21,020 bases of DNA from JAALKW01 sp033791145 (GTDB lineage Bacteria > Pseudomonadota > Gammaproteobacteria > Legionellales > Legionellaceae), in contig JASJHH010000050.1 of the NCBI GenBank assembly GCA_033791145.1, positions 1 to 21,020 on the forward strand, read 5' to 3'. The first letter of the stretch is position 1. Every line of letters begins with the position of its first letter. This document shows, one piece after another, positions 1 through 8,078 of the stretch. A model generated the notes under the pieces. It was not told where the DNA came from. It searched no databases and worked only from the letters and a program-made list of their open reading frames with translations. Made by a program: the position numbers and the translations under genes.

Positions 1-474
1 GGGCGCTTGCCCTGAGGCTGCCCCAAGCATCCCTATAGCCTGTGTTAACCCAGCAAGCAACCCCATCATTTTAGGTGGAAACCAAGAGGTTGCCAAACGT
101 AATGTAGAAATAAATGCAAAAGCTGCTGTAAATCCAATCAGCATCCGCCCAACAAATGCCATCATTAAAGTATCCGCCAAACCAAACACACAGCATCCAA
201 AAGCCGCCAGTAAAGACATGGTCGTTAAAACCCAACGGATGCTCATTCTATCGACCATTAAGCCGACAGGAATTTGCATTAAAATATAAGGGACATAAAA
301 CGAAGCGGACAACATACCAAATTGCGCTTCATTCATATTAAAATCAAGCTGCAAATAACGGTGCATAACATTCACCGTTACCCGAGCCAGATAATCAGAA
401 AAATAAAAAGCCGCAGCCAATCCCCAGATTAACCAGGCCACATTTAAATTTTTTTTGTTTTTTATTTGAGGCAT
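1..474 (-). CDS. MFS transporter, N-terminal part (runs off window)
   Basis: Reading the minus strand from the ATG at 474 gives 158 uninterrupted codons to the window edge, so the C-terminal two thirds of the gene is missing. The product begins MPQIKNKKNLNVAWLIWGL and shows four hydrophobic segments, at about residues 11-29, 52-72, 82-100 and 103-127. Between the second and third is GLMVDRMSIRW (residues 71-81), which matches the conserved loop 2-3 motif of the major facilitator superfamily (G-x-x-x-D-R-x-x-x-R). The later SWFPPKMMG segment resembles the loop 4-5 region. It is therefore an inner-membrane secondary transporter; its substrate cannot be read from this part. No clear Shine-Dalgarno precedes the ATG, and an A/T-rich gap of about 130 bases separates it from the upstream gene, so it may have its own promoter. 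Confidence 0.85.
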   Translation of the reverse strand, partial: MPQIKNKKNLNVAWLIWGLAAAFYFSDYLARVTVNVMHRYLQLDFNMNEAQFGMLSASFYVPYILMQIPVGLMVDRMSIRWVLTTMSLLAAFGCCVFGLADTLMMAFVGRMLIGFTAAFAFISTLRLATSWFPPKMMGLLAGLTQAIGMLGAASGQAP

Positions 475-607
475 GTAAAAATAATTAGGTAGACTAAAAG
501 TGCGTATACAATGAACTATTTATCTTAAAAACACAAGTTTTCATGAACAAGAAAGAACGCTTTTATTCTTTCCTGCCCACAAACAAACTCGCGTTAAACA
601 ATAATAT

Positions 608-988
608 TTAAGCAACAATATCAATAACTTGATAACCAATAATAGCAGAAACTGCAATCACACCTGCAATTTCTAGTACACGGAGAAAATAATGGCTTTG
701 CTCTCCATGATAAACACCATCATTTGCAGGCTCTAAAACAGCCTGACTATTTTCAGGTTCCAGTTCAAAACTAAACAGGGGTTGATCGTTATAAAATCCA
801 GCCCACCATCCCTCAAGCCATTGCTCGCGTTCAGGCGTATTTAGTTTATATGGGTTGTCATCTTCTTGAATGCTTTCTAATGCACATTCATAGCCATAAG
901 CATAACTTTCTTCTAACGTTGGATGTTCCACATGAAAGCGGAACTTGAGGTGTGGCAGTAAAGCAGTCAATTCATTCGATTCTCGCAT
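608..988 (-). CDS. Small RMF-like protein with C-terminal membrane anchor
   Basis: The 126-aa product has no annotation I can assert. Residues 31-66 carry the spaced pattern GY...A....D-x-NPY.....R-x-QWL-x-GWW, which resembles ribosome modulation factor (E. coli RMF has GYQAG, CPY and R-x-QWLGGW at the same spacing). Residues 102-124 form one hydrophobic helix (FLRVLEIAGVIAVSAIIGY), so the domain would face the cytoplasm with a C-terminal tail anchor. From memory, the Legionella transmission-trait protein LetE is a small protein of this general kind, but I cannot confirm homology. The frame extends to a TTG at 1009, but AAGGAG sits 9 nt upstream of the ATG at 988, so that ATG is the better start. 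The gene stands alone between pdxH and the transporter. Confidence 0.75.
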   Translation of the reverse strand: MRESNELTALLPHLKFRFHVEHPTLEESYAYGYECALESIQEDDNPYKLNTPEREQWLEGWWAGFYNDQPLFSFELEPENSQAVLEPANDGVYHGEQSHYFLRVLEIAGVIAVSAIIGYQVIDIVA

Positions 989-1284
989 GTCTGAGCACTC
1001 CTTTCTCAATACACCTGTTCAACATCGTTTAATACAACTCGGGTTTAAAACAACTCTAAATCTAAAATAGCTTTTCTTTACTGGTAAGATTGAGTCTATG
1101 ACAGGTTTAAAAAAACACCCTGAAAATAAGTTATCTTTACGCTTTTTTAACAATTTAAATCATACTCTGTTTATATACAGTAACCTTAGTTTAATTAAGA
1201 GTCAAGTTTACCGGAGATCCGTCTTTTCGAGAAGCGTAGCGACGCTTTCAATATACGGTCTAGTCGTTAGTGGGTGGCGCTATA
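989..1284. other. Intergenic region of about 300 bases
   Basis: I find no convincing gene here. It holds the Shine-Dalgarno of the RMF-like gene, AT-rich DNA that presumably contains that gene's promoter (no clear -35/-10 pair), and most of the inverted-repeat element described at 1200-1304. A 69-codon plus-strand frame across it has no family resemblance and runs through the repeat, so I do not call it. Confidence 0.6.
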
Positions 1285-1304
1285 TTACGAAGCGAGTCTT
1301 GACT
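1200..1304. repeat. Three-stem inverted-repeat element at the end of pdxH
   Basis: The outer arms are AGTCAAG (1200-1206) and CTTGACT (1298-1304). Inside are a perfect 6-bp hairpin AAGCGT/ACGCTT with loop AGCG (1232-1247) and a second pairing AATATA/TATATT (1250-1255 with 1281-1286). Together they can fold as a three-way junction of about 105 nt. The right arm overlaps the last six sense codons and the stop of pdxH. No T-tract follows on either strand, so it is not a standard intrinsic terminator. It may be a palindromic mobile repeat (REP or MITE-like), or an mRNA 3'-end structure. Confidence 0.55.
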
Positions 1305-1947
1305 TAATCCATTTTGATTTTTTTTGAGTATATAAAATTCGGTCATGAAGCCTGTGATCGCGCCCTTGCCAAAATTCTATTTCTTCTGGATATACAGCAA
1401 AACCACCCCAGTAATCAGGACAAGTGATTTTATTTTTATTTTTATTTTTTTGATGAATGCTTTTTAATTGCGATGCTTTTTCAACGAGTTCAGCTCGAGA
1501 GGCAATCTCGCGGCTTTGTGGGGACACAACCGCACTGCACTGACTCATCACAGAACGAGACTCAAAATAAGCTGCTGAGGCAGCCTCGCTCACGCGCTTG
1601 ACCGAGCCACGAATACGCACCTGACGTGCCATAGAAGACCAATAAAAATTGAGTGCTGCATAGGGTACGCTTTCAAGTTCTATGGATTTTGTACTTTCAT
1701 AATTGGTATAAAAAACAAAGGCCCCATCTTCGAGGCCTTTTAAAAGTACAACACGTGAATTAGGACATCCACGTGCATCGACCGTTGATAAAACCATTGC
1801 GGTTGGATCAGGTATTTTTTCAGCTAATGCATCAGCAAACCAATGCTCAAACTGCTCCAAAGGAGAGTCTGCAGTATCTGCTTTATTTAAGCTTTGCTTA
1901 CCATACTCACGCCGATTGGATGCAAAAGCATTGTAATCAAAGCCCAT
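1285..1947 (-). CDS. pdxH: Pyridoxamine/pyridoxine 5'-phosphate oxidase
   Basis: This cytoplasmic FMN enzyme oxidises pyridoxine or pyridoxamine 5'-phosphate to pyridoxal 5'-phosphate, the last step of vitamin B6 synthesis and salvage. The 220-aa product matches the family length (E. coli 218). Recognisable parts in order are DPTAMVLSTVD, the FMN-binding RVVLLKG and FVFYTNYES, then RQVRIRGSV, the S-x-QS-x-EI segment, WGGFAVYPEEIEFWQGR and the substrate-binding RLHDR, ending in the family's RLA terminus. A run of alternating Lys and Asn (KNKNKNK), encoded by an AAAAAT hexamer repeat, sits in a loop before CPDYWGG. The ATG at 1947 lies 6 nt after the sucD stop with only a weak GG-rich site, so translation is probably coupled to sucD. 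Placement at the tail of the TCA operon is unusual. Confidence 0.95.
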   Translation of the reverse strand: MGFDYNAFASNRREYGKQSLNKADTADSPLEQFEHWFADALAEKIPDPTAMVLSTVDARGCPNSRVVLLKGLEDGAFVFYTNYESTKSIELESVPYAALNFYWSSMARQVRIRGSVKRVSEAASAAYFESRSVMSQCSAVVSPQSREIASRAELVEKASQLKSIHQKNKNKNKITCPDYWGGFAVYPEEIEFWQGRDHRLHDRILYTQKKSKWIKSRLAS

Positions 1948-1953
1948 CAGTAA

Positions 1954-2829
1954 TTACCAACCCATGACCTCAGCAACAGCGTCCCCTAAGTCGGCAGGAG
2001 AACGTACTGTTTTAACACCTGCAGCCTCTAGTGCTTTAAATTTATCTGCTGCTGTTCCTTTACCACCAGAAATAATTGCACCGGCATGGCCCATGCGTTT
2101 ACCTGCAGGCGCTGTAACACCCGCTATGTAAGCAACGACTGGTTTTGTGATATTCGCTTGAATAAATTCAGCGGCTTCTTCTTCTGCTGTACCACCAATT
2201 TCACCGACTAGAATAATCGCTTCTGTTTGTGGATCTTCTTCAAATAAAGCCAATACATCAATAAAAGACGTGCCAGGAATAGGGTCGCCACCAATACCTA
2301 CACAAGTACTTTGGCCAAAGCCTTTATCTGTCATTTGTTTAACAGCTTCATAAGTGAGTGTGCCTGAGCGTGACACAATCCCAACTTTTCCAGGCAAATG
2401 AATTGAACCTGGCATAATCCCCATTTTACAAGCACCAGGTGTAATCACACCTGGGCAATTAGGGCCTATCAAACGACTCATGGTATTTTGCTCTAAATAT
2501 TGCTTTACTTCGAGCATATCTAAAACAGGTACGCCTTCTGTAATACATACAATCAGCTCAATCCCTGCGTCTGCTGCTTCAAGAATAGAATCTTTACAAA
2601 AAGGTGCTGGCACATAAATCACACTCGCAGTCGCATCTGTTGCTTCAACTGCTTCTTGTACTGTATTAAAAACAGGTAAACCAAGATGGGTTTGTCCACC
2701 TTTTCCTGGCGTTACACCACCCACCATCTGTGTACCATATTCAATCGCTTGCTCTGAATGAAAAGTGCCTTGTTTACCAGTAAATCCCTGGCATATTACA
2801 CGTGTGTTTTTATCAACTAAAATACTCAT
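1954..2829 (-). CDS. sucD: Succinyl-CoA synthetase alpha subunit
   Basis: SucD with SucC interconverts succinyl-CoA and succinate with substrate-level phosphorylation of ADP or GDP. The 291-aa product (E. coli 289) starts MSILVDKNTRVICQGFTGKQG, the CoA-binding Rossmann fold. It continues with IGPNCPGVITPG, the GIVSRSGTLTYE segment and GIGGDPIPGT. The phosphohistidine is His248 in GHAGAIISGGKGTA, equivalent to His246 of E. coli. A GGAG site lies 11 nt before the ATG, and 26 nt separate it from sucC. The gene is typical in every respect. It forms the usual sucC-sucD pair at the downstream end of the sdh-suc operon. Confidence 0.98.
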   Translation of the reverse strand: MSILVDKNTRVICQGFTGKQGTFHSEQAIEYGTQMVGGVTPGKGGQTHLGLPVFNTVQEAVEATDATASVIYVPAPFCKDSILEAADAGIELIVCITEGVPVLDMLEVKQYLEQNTMSRLIGPNCPGVITPGACKMGIMPGSIHLPGKVGIVSRSGTLTYEAVKQMTDKGFGQSTCVGIGGDPIPGTSFIDVLALFEEDPQTEAIILVGEIGGTAEEEAAEFIQANITKPVVAYIAGVTAPAGKRMGHAGAIISGGKGTAADKFKALEAAGVKTVRSPADLGDAVAEVMGW

Positions 2830-2855
2830 TTTTAATTTCTCTCCACCACAGATAA

Positions 2856-4019
2856 TTAAGCTGCAACTGCTGCCACAATTTTCTCTGCCGCATCGGTTAA
2901 GCCATCTGCAGCAATAACGTTTAGATTGCTCTGATTTAAAATCTCAGCACCTTTCACAGCCTGATTGCCTTCAAGACGAACAACAACAGGGACTGTCATT
3001 TGAACTTCTGCAACAGCTGCTAAAATACCTTCTGCAATCAAATCACATCGAACAATGCCACCAAAAATATTGACCAAAACGCCTTTGACCTGATCATCTG
3101 ATAAAATAATTTTAAAAGCCTCAGACACGCGTTCTTTTGTTGCGCCACCACCAACATCTAAAAAGTTCGCAGGATCGCCACCATGAAGTTTAATCACATC
3201 CATCGTTGCCATCGCAAGTCCTGCACCGTTCACCATACAGCCAATATTGCCATCTAATGGAATATAATTAAGTTCCCACTCTCGTGCACGGTTTTCTCGG
3301 TCATCTTCTTGCGTTGTATCTCGCAAGCTTTTAAGTTCAGAGTGACGATATAAAGCACTTTCATCTAACGACACTTTGCCGTCCAAACAAACCAAATTAC
3401 CCTCGCCTGTTACGACCAAAGGATTAATTTCTAGTAAACTTAAATCACATGCCACAAATAACTTGCCAAGCTTTGTCATAATATCTGTTAATTGACGAAT
3501 CTGAGCTGGGTTTAAATCTAATGCAAAACCAACTTCACGACATTGATACGGCATGATGCCAAGCATCGGGTCCATTTCAACTTGAATGATTTTTTCAGGG
3601 GTATTTTCAGCGACTTGCTCAATATCAACGCCCCCTTCGGTCGATGCCATAAAGACAACACGGCGACTTGCTCTGTCAACCACAGCACCCAAATAAAGTT
3701 CTCGTGCTATATCACTGGTTTCTTCAACCAAAACGCTATGCACGGGTTGGCCTGCAGCATCGGTTTGATACGTCACCAAACGCTGTCCTAACAAGTTTTG
3801 TGTAAATGTCGTTAAATCTTCTTCGGTTGAAACTAATTTAACACCGCCCGCTTTTCCGCGTCCACCTGCATGAACCTGCGCTTTTACAACCCATGTAGGT
3901 GTTGATAAAGTTGAGGCCACTTGCAATGCATCATCCACTGAATAGGCAACATCGCCTTTGGGTACAGGTAAATCATATTGCAAAAATAATTGTTTTGCTT
4001 GGTACTCATGTAAATTCAT
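2856..4019 (-). CDS. sucC: Succinyl-CoA synthetase beta subunit (ADP/GDP-forming)
   Basis: SucC is the nucleotide- and succinate-binding subunit of succinyl-CoA synthetase. The 387-aa product (E. coli 388) has an N-terminal ATP-grasp domain with VVKAQVHAGGRGKAGGVKL at about residues 43-62. The metal- and phosphate-binding part reads LLEINPLVVTGEGNLVCLDGK. The C-terminal ligase domain has GCMVNGAGLAMATMD, LDVGGGA and VNIFGGIVRCDLIAEGI. The ATG at 4019 is only 2 nt past the sucB stop codon, so it is almost certainly translated from the same message by coupling or a site inside the sucB end. No unusual residues were seen. Confidence 0.98.
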   Translation of the reverse strand: MNLHEYQAKQLFLQYDLPVPKGDVAYSVDDALQVASTLSTPTWVVKAQVHAGGRGKAGGVKLVSTEEDLTTFTQNLLGQRLVTYQTDAAGQPVHSVLVEETSDIARELYLGAVVDRASRRVVFMASTEGGVDIEQVAENTPEKIIQVEMDPMLGIMPYQCREVGFALDLNPAQIRQLTDIMTKLGKLFVACDLSLLEINPLVVTGEGNLVCLDGKVSLDESALYRHSELKSLRDTTQEDDRENRAREWELNYIPLDGNIGCMVNGAGLAMATMDVIKLHGGDPANFLDVGGGATKERVSEAFKIILSDDQVKGVLVNIFGGIVRCDLIAEGILAAVAEVQMTVPVVVRLEGNQAVKGAEILNQSNLNVIAADGLTDAAEKIVAAVAA

Positions 4020-4021
4020 AA

Positions 4022-5206
4022 TTAAATATCCAGTAATAAACGTGAAGGATCTTCTAGTAATTCTTTCACGCTCACTAAAAATTGTACTGACTCACGCCCA
4101 TCAATCAATCGATGATCATAAGAAAGCGCCAAATACATCATGGGTCGAATCACAATCTCACCCGCTTCGACCACCGGTTTGTCCTGAATTTTATGCATGC
4201 CTAAAATCGCAGCTTGAGGCGGATTCAAAATAGGCGTTGATAGAAGCGAACCAAATACGCCACCATTTGTAATGGTAAACGTGCCCCCTTGCATGTCTTC
4301 CATAGCGAGCTTGCCATCACGTGCACGTCCGGCTAAATCACCAATCGTTTTTTCAATGTCAGCCATACCTAAAGTATCCGCATCTCGAATTACAGGAACA
4401 ACTAAGCCCCGTTCGGTCGAAACTGCAACACCCACGTCATAATAACCATGGTAGACAACATCGCCACCATCAATCGATGCATTCACCGAAGGAAAACGTT
4501 TCAATGACTGAACCACCGCCTGCGTGAAAAATGACATAAAACCAAGTTTTACACCATGTTTTTTCTCAAAAGCTTGTTTATATGCTGCGCGCAAATCCAT
4601 CACTGCTTTAAGATTCACTTCGTTGAAAGTGGTTAACATGGCTGATTCATGCTGTGCTTGTAATAAGCGCTCTGCAATACGCACGCGTAATCTTGACATC
4701 GGCACACGTCGCTCTTCGCGCGCACCCTTGGCAACTGGCGCAGCTGATGTAGGAGCTGCTGTCGCTTTTGGCTGGCTATCATCACGCGCAGAGGCAATAA
4801 AAGCTTCAACATCATTTTTGGTAATACGCCCGTCTTTTCCAGAGCCTTTAATATCAGCAGGATTTAAGCCATGCTCATCGATTAAACGCCTCACAGCAGG
4901 GCCTGTTGAAGGAGTTGCTGTTTCTGTTGTTTGTGTTGAGGCTTTTTCTGCTGTAACTGCAACAGCGCCTCCTGCTTTTAACTTAGCTAATAGCTGGCCT
5001 GTCTCAACCGTATCGCCCACTTGAAACAAACAGGCTTCAAGCACACCATCAGCTGGCGCTGGCACCTCTAGCACGACTTTATCTGTCTCAAGATCAAGTA
5101 AGTTCTCATCACGAGACACATGATCACCTGGTTTTTTATGCCAAGCAGCAATCGTTGCGTCAGCGACCGACTCAGGTAAGACTGGTACTTTGACTTCAAT
5201 TGACAT
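4022..5206 (-). CDS. sucB: 2-oxoglutarate dehydrogenase E2, dihydrolipoyl succinyltransferase
   Basis: SucB is the core of the 2-oxoglutarate dehydrogenase complex and transfers the succinyl group from lipoate to CoA. The 394-aa product has one lipoyl domain (residues 1-75) with lipoylated Lys43 in DLETDKVVLEVPA. An Ala/Thr-rich linker follows, then an E3-binding domain (VRRLIDEHGLNPADIKGSG, about residues 105-140), a second linker and the catalytic domain from about residue 165. The catalytic His365 and Asp369 are in SYDHRLIDGRESVQFL. The length is slightly below E. coli (405), from shorter linkers. The ATG follows AAGG at 5213-5216. It lies 34 nt after sucA. No lpd (E3) gene follows, so E3 must be encoded elsewhere. 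Confidence 0.97.
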   Translation of the reverse strand: MSIEVKVPVLPESVADATIAAWHKKPGDHVSRDENLLDLETDKVVLEVPAPADGVLEACLFQVGDTVETGQLLAKLKAGGAVAVTAEKASTQTTETATPSTGPAVRRLIDEHGLNPADIKGSGKDGRITKNDVEAFIASARDDSQPKATAAPTSAAPVAKGAREERRVPMSRLRVRIAERLLQAQHESAMLTTFNEVNLKAVMDLRAAYKQAFEKKHGVKLGFMSFFTQAVVQSLKRFPSVNASIDGGDVVYHGYYDVGVAVSTERGLVVPVIRDADTLGMADIEKTIGDLAGRARDGKLAMEDMQGGTFTITNGGVFGSLLSTPILNPPQAAILGMHKIQDKPVVEAGEIVIRPMMYLALSYDHRLIDGRESVQFLVSVKELLEDPSRLLLDI

Positions 5207-5240
5207 GATTTTGACCTTTTATAATTTAATAAAAACAAAC

Positions 5241-8051
5241 TTAACCCACTAAGGCTTGCTCTACCAATGCTTTCTGCTCTTCTACATGAAGATGTGCACT
5301 ACCCACAGCAGGAGACGCGGCAAACCCTCGTCCTGCATACTCAAGTGACTGCTTTTCGCTCAAACAACCAGTAAGATGATGCTGTGATGCAAACCAAGCC
5401 CCTTGATTTTTAGGCTCTTCTTGACACCAAACCACTTGTTTCGCTTTAGTGTATTTCGCGAGCACCGACCGTAAGTCTTCTTTTGGAAAAGGATACAACT
5501 GCTCCACACGAATAATCACTACGTTTTGATACTTCGCTTCCCGACGCCTTTCTAACAAGTCATAATAAACCTTTCCAGAACACAACACCACCCGCGTGAC
5601 ACTAGCCGGCTTAAGCGCATCAACTTCTGGAATGACTGTATAAAATTGGCCTGTCTCTAAATCAGATAATGGCGATACAGCTAATTTATGACGTAATAAA
5701 CTCTTAGGCGTCATAATAATTAAAGGCTTACGATAAGGCCTGATGACCTGACGTCGTAATAAATGAAAAATTTGAGCAGGTGTTGTCGGAACACAAACTT
5801 GCATATTTTGCTGAGCACATAATTGCATATACCGTTCAAGACGCGCCGATGAATGCTCAGGGCCTTGTCCTTCATATCCATGTGGCAAGAGCATCACAAG
5901 CCCACTTAAACGCCCCCATTTTTGTTCGCCTGAACTAATAAATTGGTCAACCACAACCTGTGCGCCGTTTGCAAAATCACCAAACTGCGCTTCCCAAAGC
6001 ACTAAATATTGCGGCTCTGACGAGGCATAACCATATTCAAAAGCAAGTACTGCTTCTTCAGACAATACAGAGTCAATCACCAGTGCTGGATTCGTTGCAT
6101 CAGACGCAACTTTTTCTAAAGGTACAACCACATCGCCTGTTTTCATGTCATGCAATGCAGCATGCCGATGCGCAAATGTACCTCGACCACAATCTTGTCC
6201 GGATAAACGAACGCCATAGCCTTCATGCAATAACGTAGCATAGGCCATGGTTTCGGCATAGCCCCAGTTCATTGCTACATCACCTGATGTCATCTTGTCT
6301 CGTTCAGTCAGCAAGCGCTTAACCACTGGATGCAATTCAAAGTCTTTCGGTAATGTTTGTAATTTTTTAAATAAATCACGTATTGTTTTTAAAGATACAG
6401 TTGTGTCAGCCGCTTCATGCCAAGGTGTTTTTAGATAAGGCGCCCAATCAACTGACATTTTTCCCTGGTAATTCGCATGTGTCACCTGAACCACGGCCTC
6501 ACCACGGTCTAATTTGTCACGATAAGCATCCATAGCCTGCTTAACTTTATCATCAGAAATTAAATTTGAAGCAATCAATTGCGCTGCATAAACCGCTCGA
6601 AGCGGCTTTAATTGCTTTATTTTTTGATACATTAAAGGCTGAGTAACCGATGGCTCATCCGCTTCATTATGACCATGGCGCCGATAACAGACTAAATCTA
6701 ACACCACATCACGTTTAAATTTCATACGAAATTCAAAGGCAATTTGTGTTGCAAAAATAACAGCCTCAGGATCATCTCCGTTGACATGAATCACGGGTGC
6801 TTGAACCATTTTTGCAACATCGGTGCAATAAAGCGTGGAGCGCGCATCCAATGGGTTACTGGTGGTAAATCCAATTTGGTTATTAATTACGATGTGAACC
6901 GTTCCGCCCGTGCAATAGCCACGTGCCTGGGAAAAATTAAACGTCTCCATCACCACACCTTGTCCTGCAAATGCCGCATCTCCATGAATCACGACAGGAA
7001 GCACTTGATTTTTTTCTGATAAATCATGTCGGCGGCGCATACGAGAACGAGTTGAGCCTTGCACTACGGGTCCAATAATTTCAAGATGCGAAGGATTAAA
7101 TGCAAGAGCTACATGCACGATATCTCCCGAGCGTGTTTTAATATCAGAAGAAAACCCTAAGTGATATTTAACGTCTCCTGTGCGCTCAAGCTTTATTTTA
7201 CCTTCAAATTCTTGAAATAATTCTTTTGGATCTTTTCCTAATACGTTCACTAAGACATTGAGTCGACCACGATGTGCCATGCCCACAATCACTTCACGCA
7301 CCGCATTTTTACCTGCTGCACGAATGATTTCATTCATCATTGGAACCAGTGCGTCTCCGCCTTCTAGCGAAAAACGCTTTTGCCCCACATAACGCGTGCC
7401 TAAATAACGTTCTAAACCTTCGGCTGCAATCAGCTCAGTTAGAATTTCTTTTTTCCGCTCAGCATCAACCGCTAACCGTCCATTGGTCGATTCAAGTTTA
7501 TCCTGAATCCAACTCACTTCTTCAGCTGAGGCAATATGCATATATTCAATGCCGATACTGCCACAGTAGGTTTGCTTTAATGCGGCTTGAATCGCTTTAA
7601 GCGGCATCGGTTGCTTAGAAAAGCTCTCACCTGCAAAAAAAGATTGGTTTAAGTCGGCTTCATTTAAATCATGATACCCAAGCATTAAATTTGGAGGTAT
7701 TTCTCGCTCCAACATCTCAAGTGGGTCAAGATTTGCAGCCAAATGGCCATTGGCTCGATACGCATTAATTAAATCGGCAACACGTCTTTGTTTATCATCT
7801 CCTGTATTAGCAACTGCTGCCATTGCTACTTTAGGATGTTTTGCTTGCTCTAAAAAATGCGCTCGAAGTGCGCGATGAGATACGTCCGCATGCCCATCTT
7901 TATTGTTAGGTAATGCACGAAAAACGGCTTGCCATGATTCAGAAACAGAAGCAGGATTTTCTAAATAATCTTCATATAAACCATCAACATAAGCCATGTT
8001 TCCACCTGATAAATAGGCGGTTTCCCAAGCTTTTTTTAAGGTGTCACTCAT
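5241..8051 (-). CDS. sucA: 2-oxoglutarate dehydrogenase E1 component
   Basis: SucA is the thiamine-diphosphate-dependent decarboxylase that makes succinyl-lipoate from 2-oxoglutarate. The product is 936 aa (E. coli 933). It starts MSDTLKKAWETAYLSGGN, which includes the short N-terminal segment thought to contact E2. It then shows the family signatures GMAHRGRLNVL, GDAAFAGQGVVMETFN with NNQIGFTTS (thiamine-diphosphate and Mg binding), RRHGHNEADEP and LPHGYEGQGPEHSSARLERY. The frame continues upstream to a TTG at 8066, but GGAG lies 9 nt before the ATG at 8051, which also fits the family start, so I use 8051. It is 27 nt downstream of sdhB and 34 nt upstream of sucB. Confidence 0.98.
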   Translation of the reverse strand: MSDTLKKAWETAYLSGGNMAYVDGLYEDYLENPASVSESWQAVFRALPNNKDGHADVSHRALRAHFLEQAKHPKVAMAAVANTGDDKQRRVADLINAYRANGHLAANLDPLEMLEREIPPNLMLGYHDLNEADLNQSFFAGESFSKQPMPLKAIQAALKQTYCGSIGIEYMHIASAEEVSWIQDKLESTNGRLAVDAERKKEILTELIAAEGLERYLGTRYVGQKRFSLEGGDALVPMMNEIIRAAGKNAVREVIVGMAHRGRLNVLVNVLGKDPKELFQEFEGKIKLERTGDVKYHLGFSSDIKTRSGDIVHVALAFNPSHLEIIGPVVQGSTRSRMRRRHDLSEKNQVLPVVIHGDAAFAGQGVVMETFNFSQARGYCTGGTVHIVINNQIGFTTSNPLDARSTLYCTDVAKMVQAPVIHVNGDDPEAVIFATQIAFEFRMKFKRDVVLDLVCYRRHGHNEADEPSVTQPLMYQKIKQLKPLRAVYAAQLIASNLISDDKVKQAMDAYRDKLDRGEAVVQVTHANYQGKMSVDWAPYLKTPWHEAADTTVSLKTIRDLFKKLQTLPKDFELHPVVKRLLTERDKMTSGDVAMNWGYAETMAYATLLHEGYGVRLSGQDCGRGTFAHRHAALHDMKTGDVVVPLEKVASDATNPALVIDSVLSEEAVLAFEYGYASSEPQYLVLWEAQFGDFANGAQVVVDQFISSGEQKWGRLSGLVMLLPHGYEGQGPEHSSARLERYMQLCAQQNMQVCVPTTPAQIFHLLRRQVIRPYRKPLIIMTPKSLLRHKLAVSPLSDLETGQFYTVIPEVDALKPASVTRVVLCSGKVYYDLLERRREAKYQNVVIIRVEQLYPFPKEDLRSVLAKYTKAKQVVWCQEEPKNQGAWFASQHHLTGCLSEKQSLEYAGRGFAASPAVGSAHLHVEEQKALVEQALVG

Positions 8052-8078
8052 GAGAACATTCTCCAACGAACAGAGCCA

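Noticed and set aside
551..572. GAAAGAA/TTCTTTC hairpin as terminator of the RMF-like gene
   Set aside because: The stem is AT-rich with an 8-nt loop, and no proper T-tract follows on the minus strand.
1098..1307. 69-codon plus-strand open frame in the pdxH-RMF-like gap
   Set aside because: It runs through the inverted-repeat element and into the pdxH end, with no recognisable domain or ribosome site.
4524..5024. 166-codon plus-strand open frame
   Set aside because: It is antisense to sucB across its linker and lipoyl region, has no family resemblance, and sucB is unmistakable.
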